Assembly: GCA_022567875.1 (NCBI GenBank)
Contig: JADFGB010000119.1
Coordinates: forward strand, 1 to 5,052
Direction of reading: 5' to 3'
DNA: 5,052 nucleotides
DNA from: Bacteroidota bacterium
Lineage (GTDB): Bacteria; Bacteroidota; Ignavibacteria; Ignavibacteriales; Ignavibacteriaceae
Shown here piece by piece: positions 5,043 through 5,052 of the stretch. The translations under genes and the position numbers were made by a program. Within the stretch, counting starts at the first letter, position 1. Every line of letters starts with the position of its first letter. The notes beneath the pieces were generated by a model. The model was not told the DNA's origin and searched no databases. It saw nothing but the letters and a program-made list of their open reading frames with translations.

Positions 5043-5052
5043 TTTCTTTTTG

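Noticed and set aside
1..5052. tRNA, rRNA, CRISPR array, insertion sequence
   Set aside because: No cloverleaf-like stretch, no regularly spaced direct repeats, no transposase motif and no terminal inverted repeats with target duplication were seen on either strand.

Overview
The window is an AT-rich bacterial contig on which every supported gene reads on the minus strand. It looks like three pieces joined end to end. The central piece, roughly positions 80 to 4078, carries housekeeping genes in the transcription order lon (3' part only), a free methionine-(R)-sulfoxide reductase of the GAF-domain type, dnaX, cmk and rpsA (5' part only). Low GC, mostly absent Shine-Dalgarno sequences and the character of Lon, S1 and DnaX suggest a Bacteroidota/Ignavibacteriota-like lineage. 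That placement is inference and was not tested.

Left edge (1 to about 81): the S1 reading frame changes without a stop into a clear fragment of an SDR-type nucleotide-sugar dehydratase/epimerase containing the YGATK catalytic signature. Ribosomal protein S1 has no such sequence there. Right junction (about 4063 to 4100): Lon begins abruptly inside its sequence, just before its protease domain. The reading frame upstream of it belongs to an unrelated four-helix membrane protein in a different frame, and the switch falls on an A7G run. Two unrelated breaks near the two ends of one short window point first to a chimeric metagenome assembly. A real rearrangement, or a frameshift-made membrane-anchored Lon protease, remains possible but less likely.

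Right piece (about 4080 to 5052): a hypothetical membrane protein with an extended -10 promoter only 6 bases from its ATG, which suggests a leaderless mRNA. Upstream of it are two short ORFs with similar C-terminal beta-rich tails, each followed by an intrinsic terminator on the minus strand, and a C9 homopolymer (G9 on the coding strand). Its style resembles Patescibacteria (CPR), but this is only an impression.

How the central genes work: DnaX is the clamp-loader subunit tau/gamma, Cmk makes CDP/dCDP, S1 is the mRNA-binding ribosomal protein, Lon degrades damaged proteins and the GAF protein repairs oxidised free methionine. lon, the reductase and dnaX are packed with a 3-nt gap and then a 1-nt overlap, so they probably form one transcript. 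Notable regulatory-looking structures are an A8 slip site in dnaX at the place where other bacteria make gamma, a 32-bp perfect palindrome between dnaX and cmk, and a nested hairpin between cmk and rpsA.
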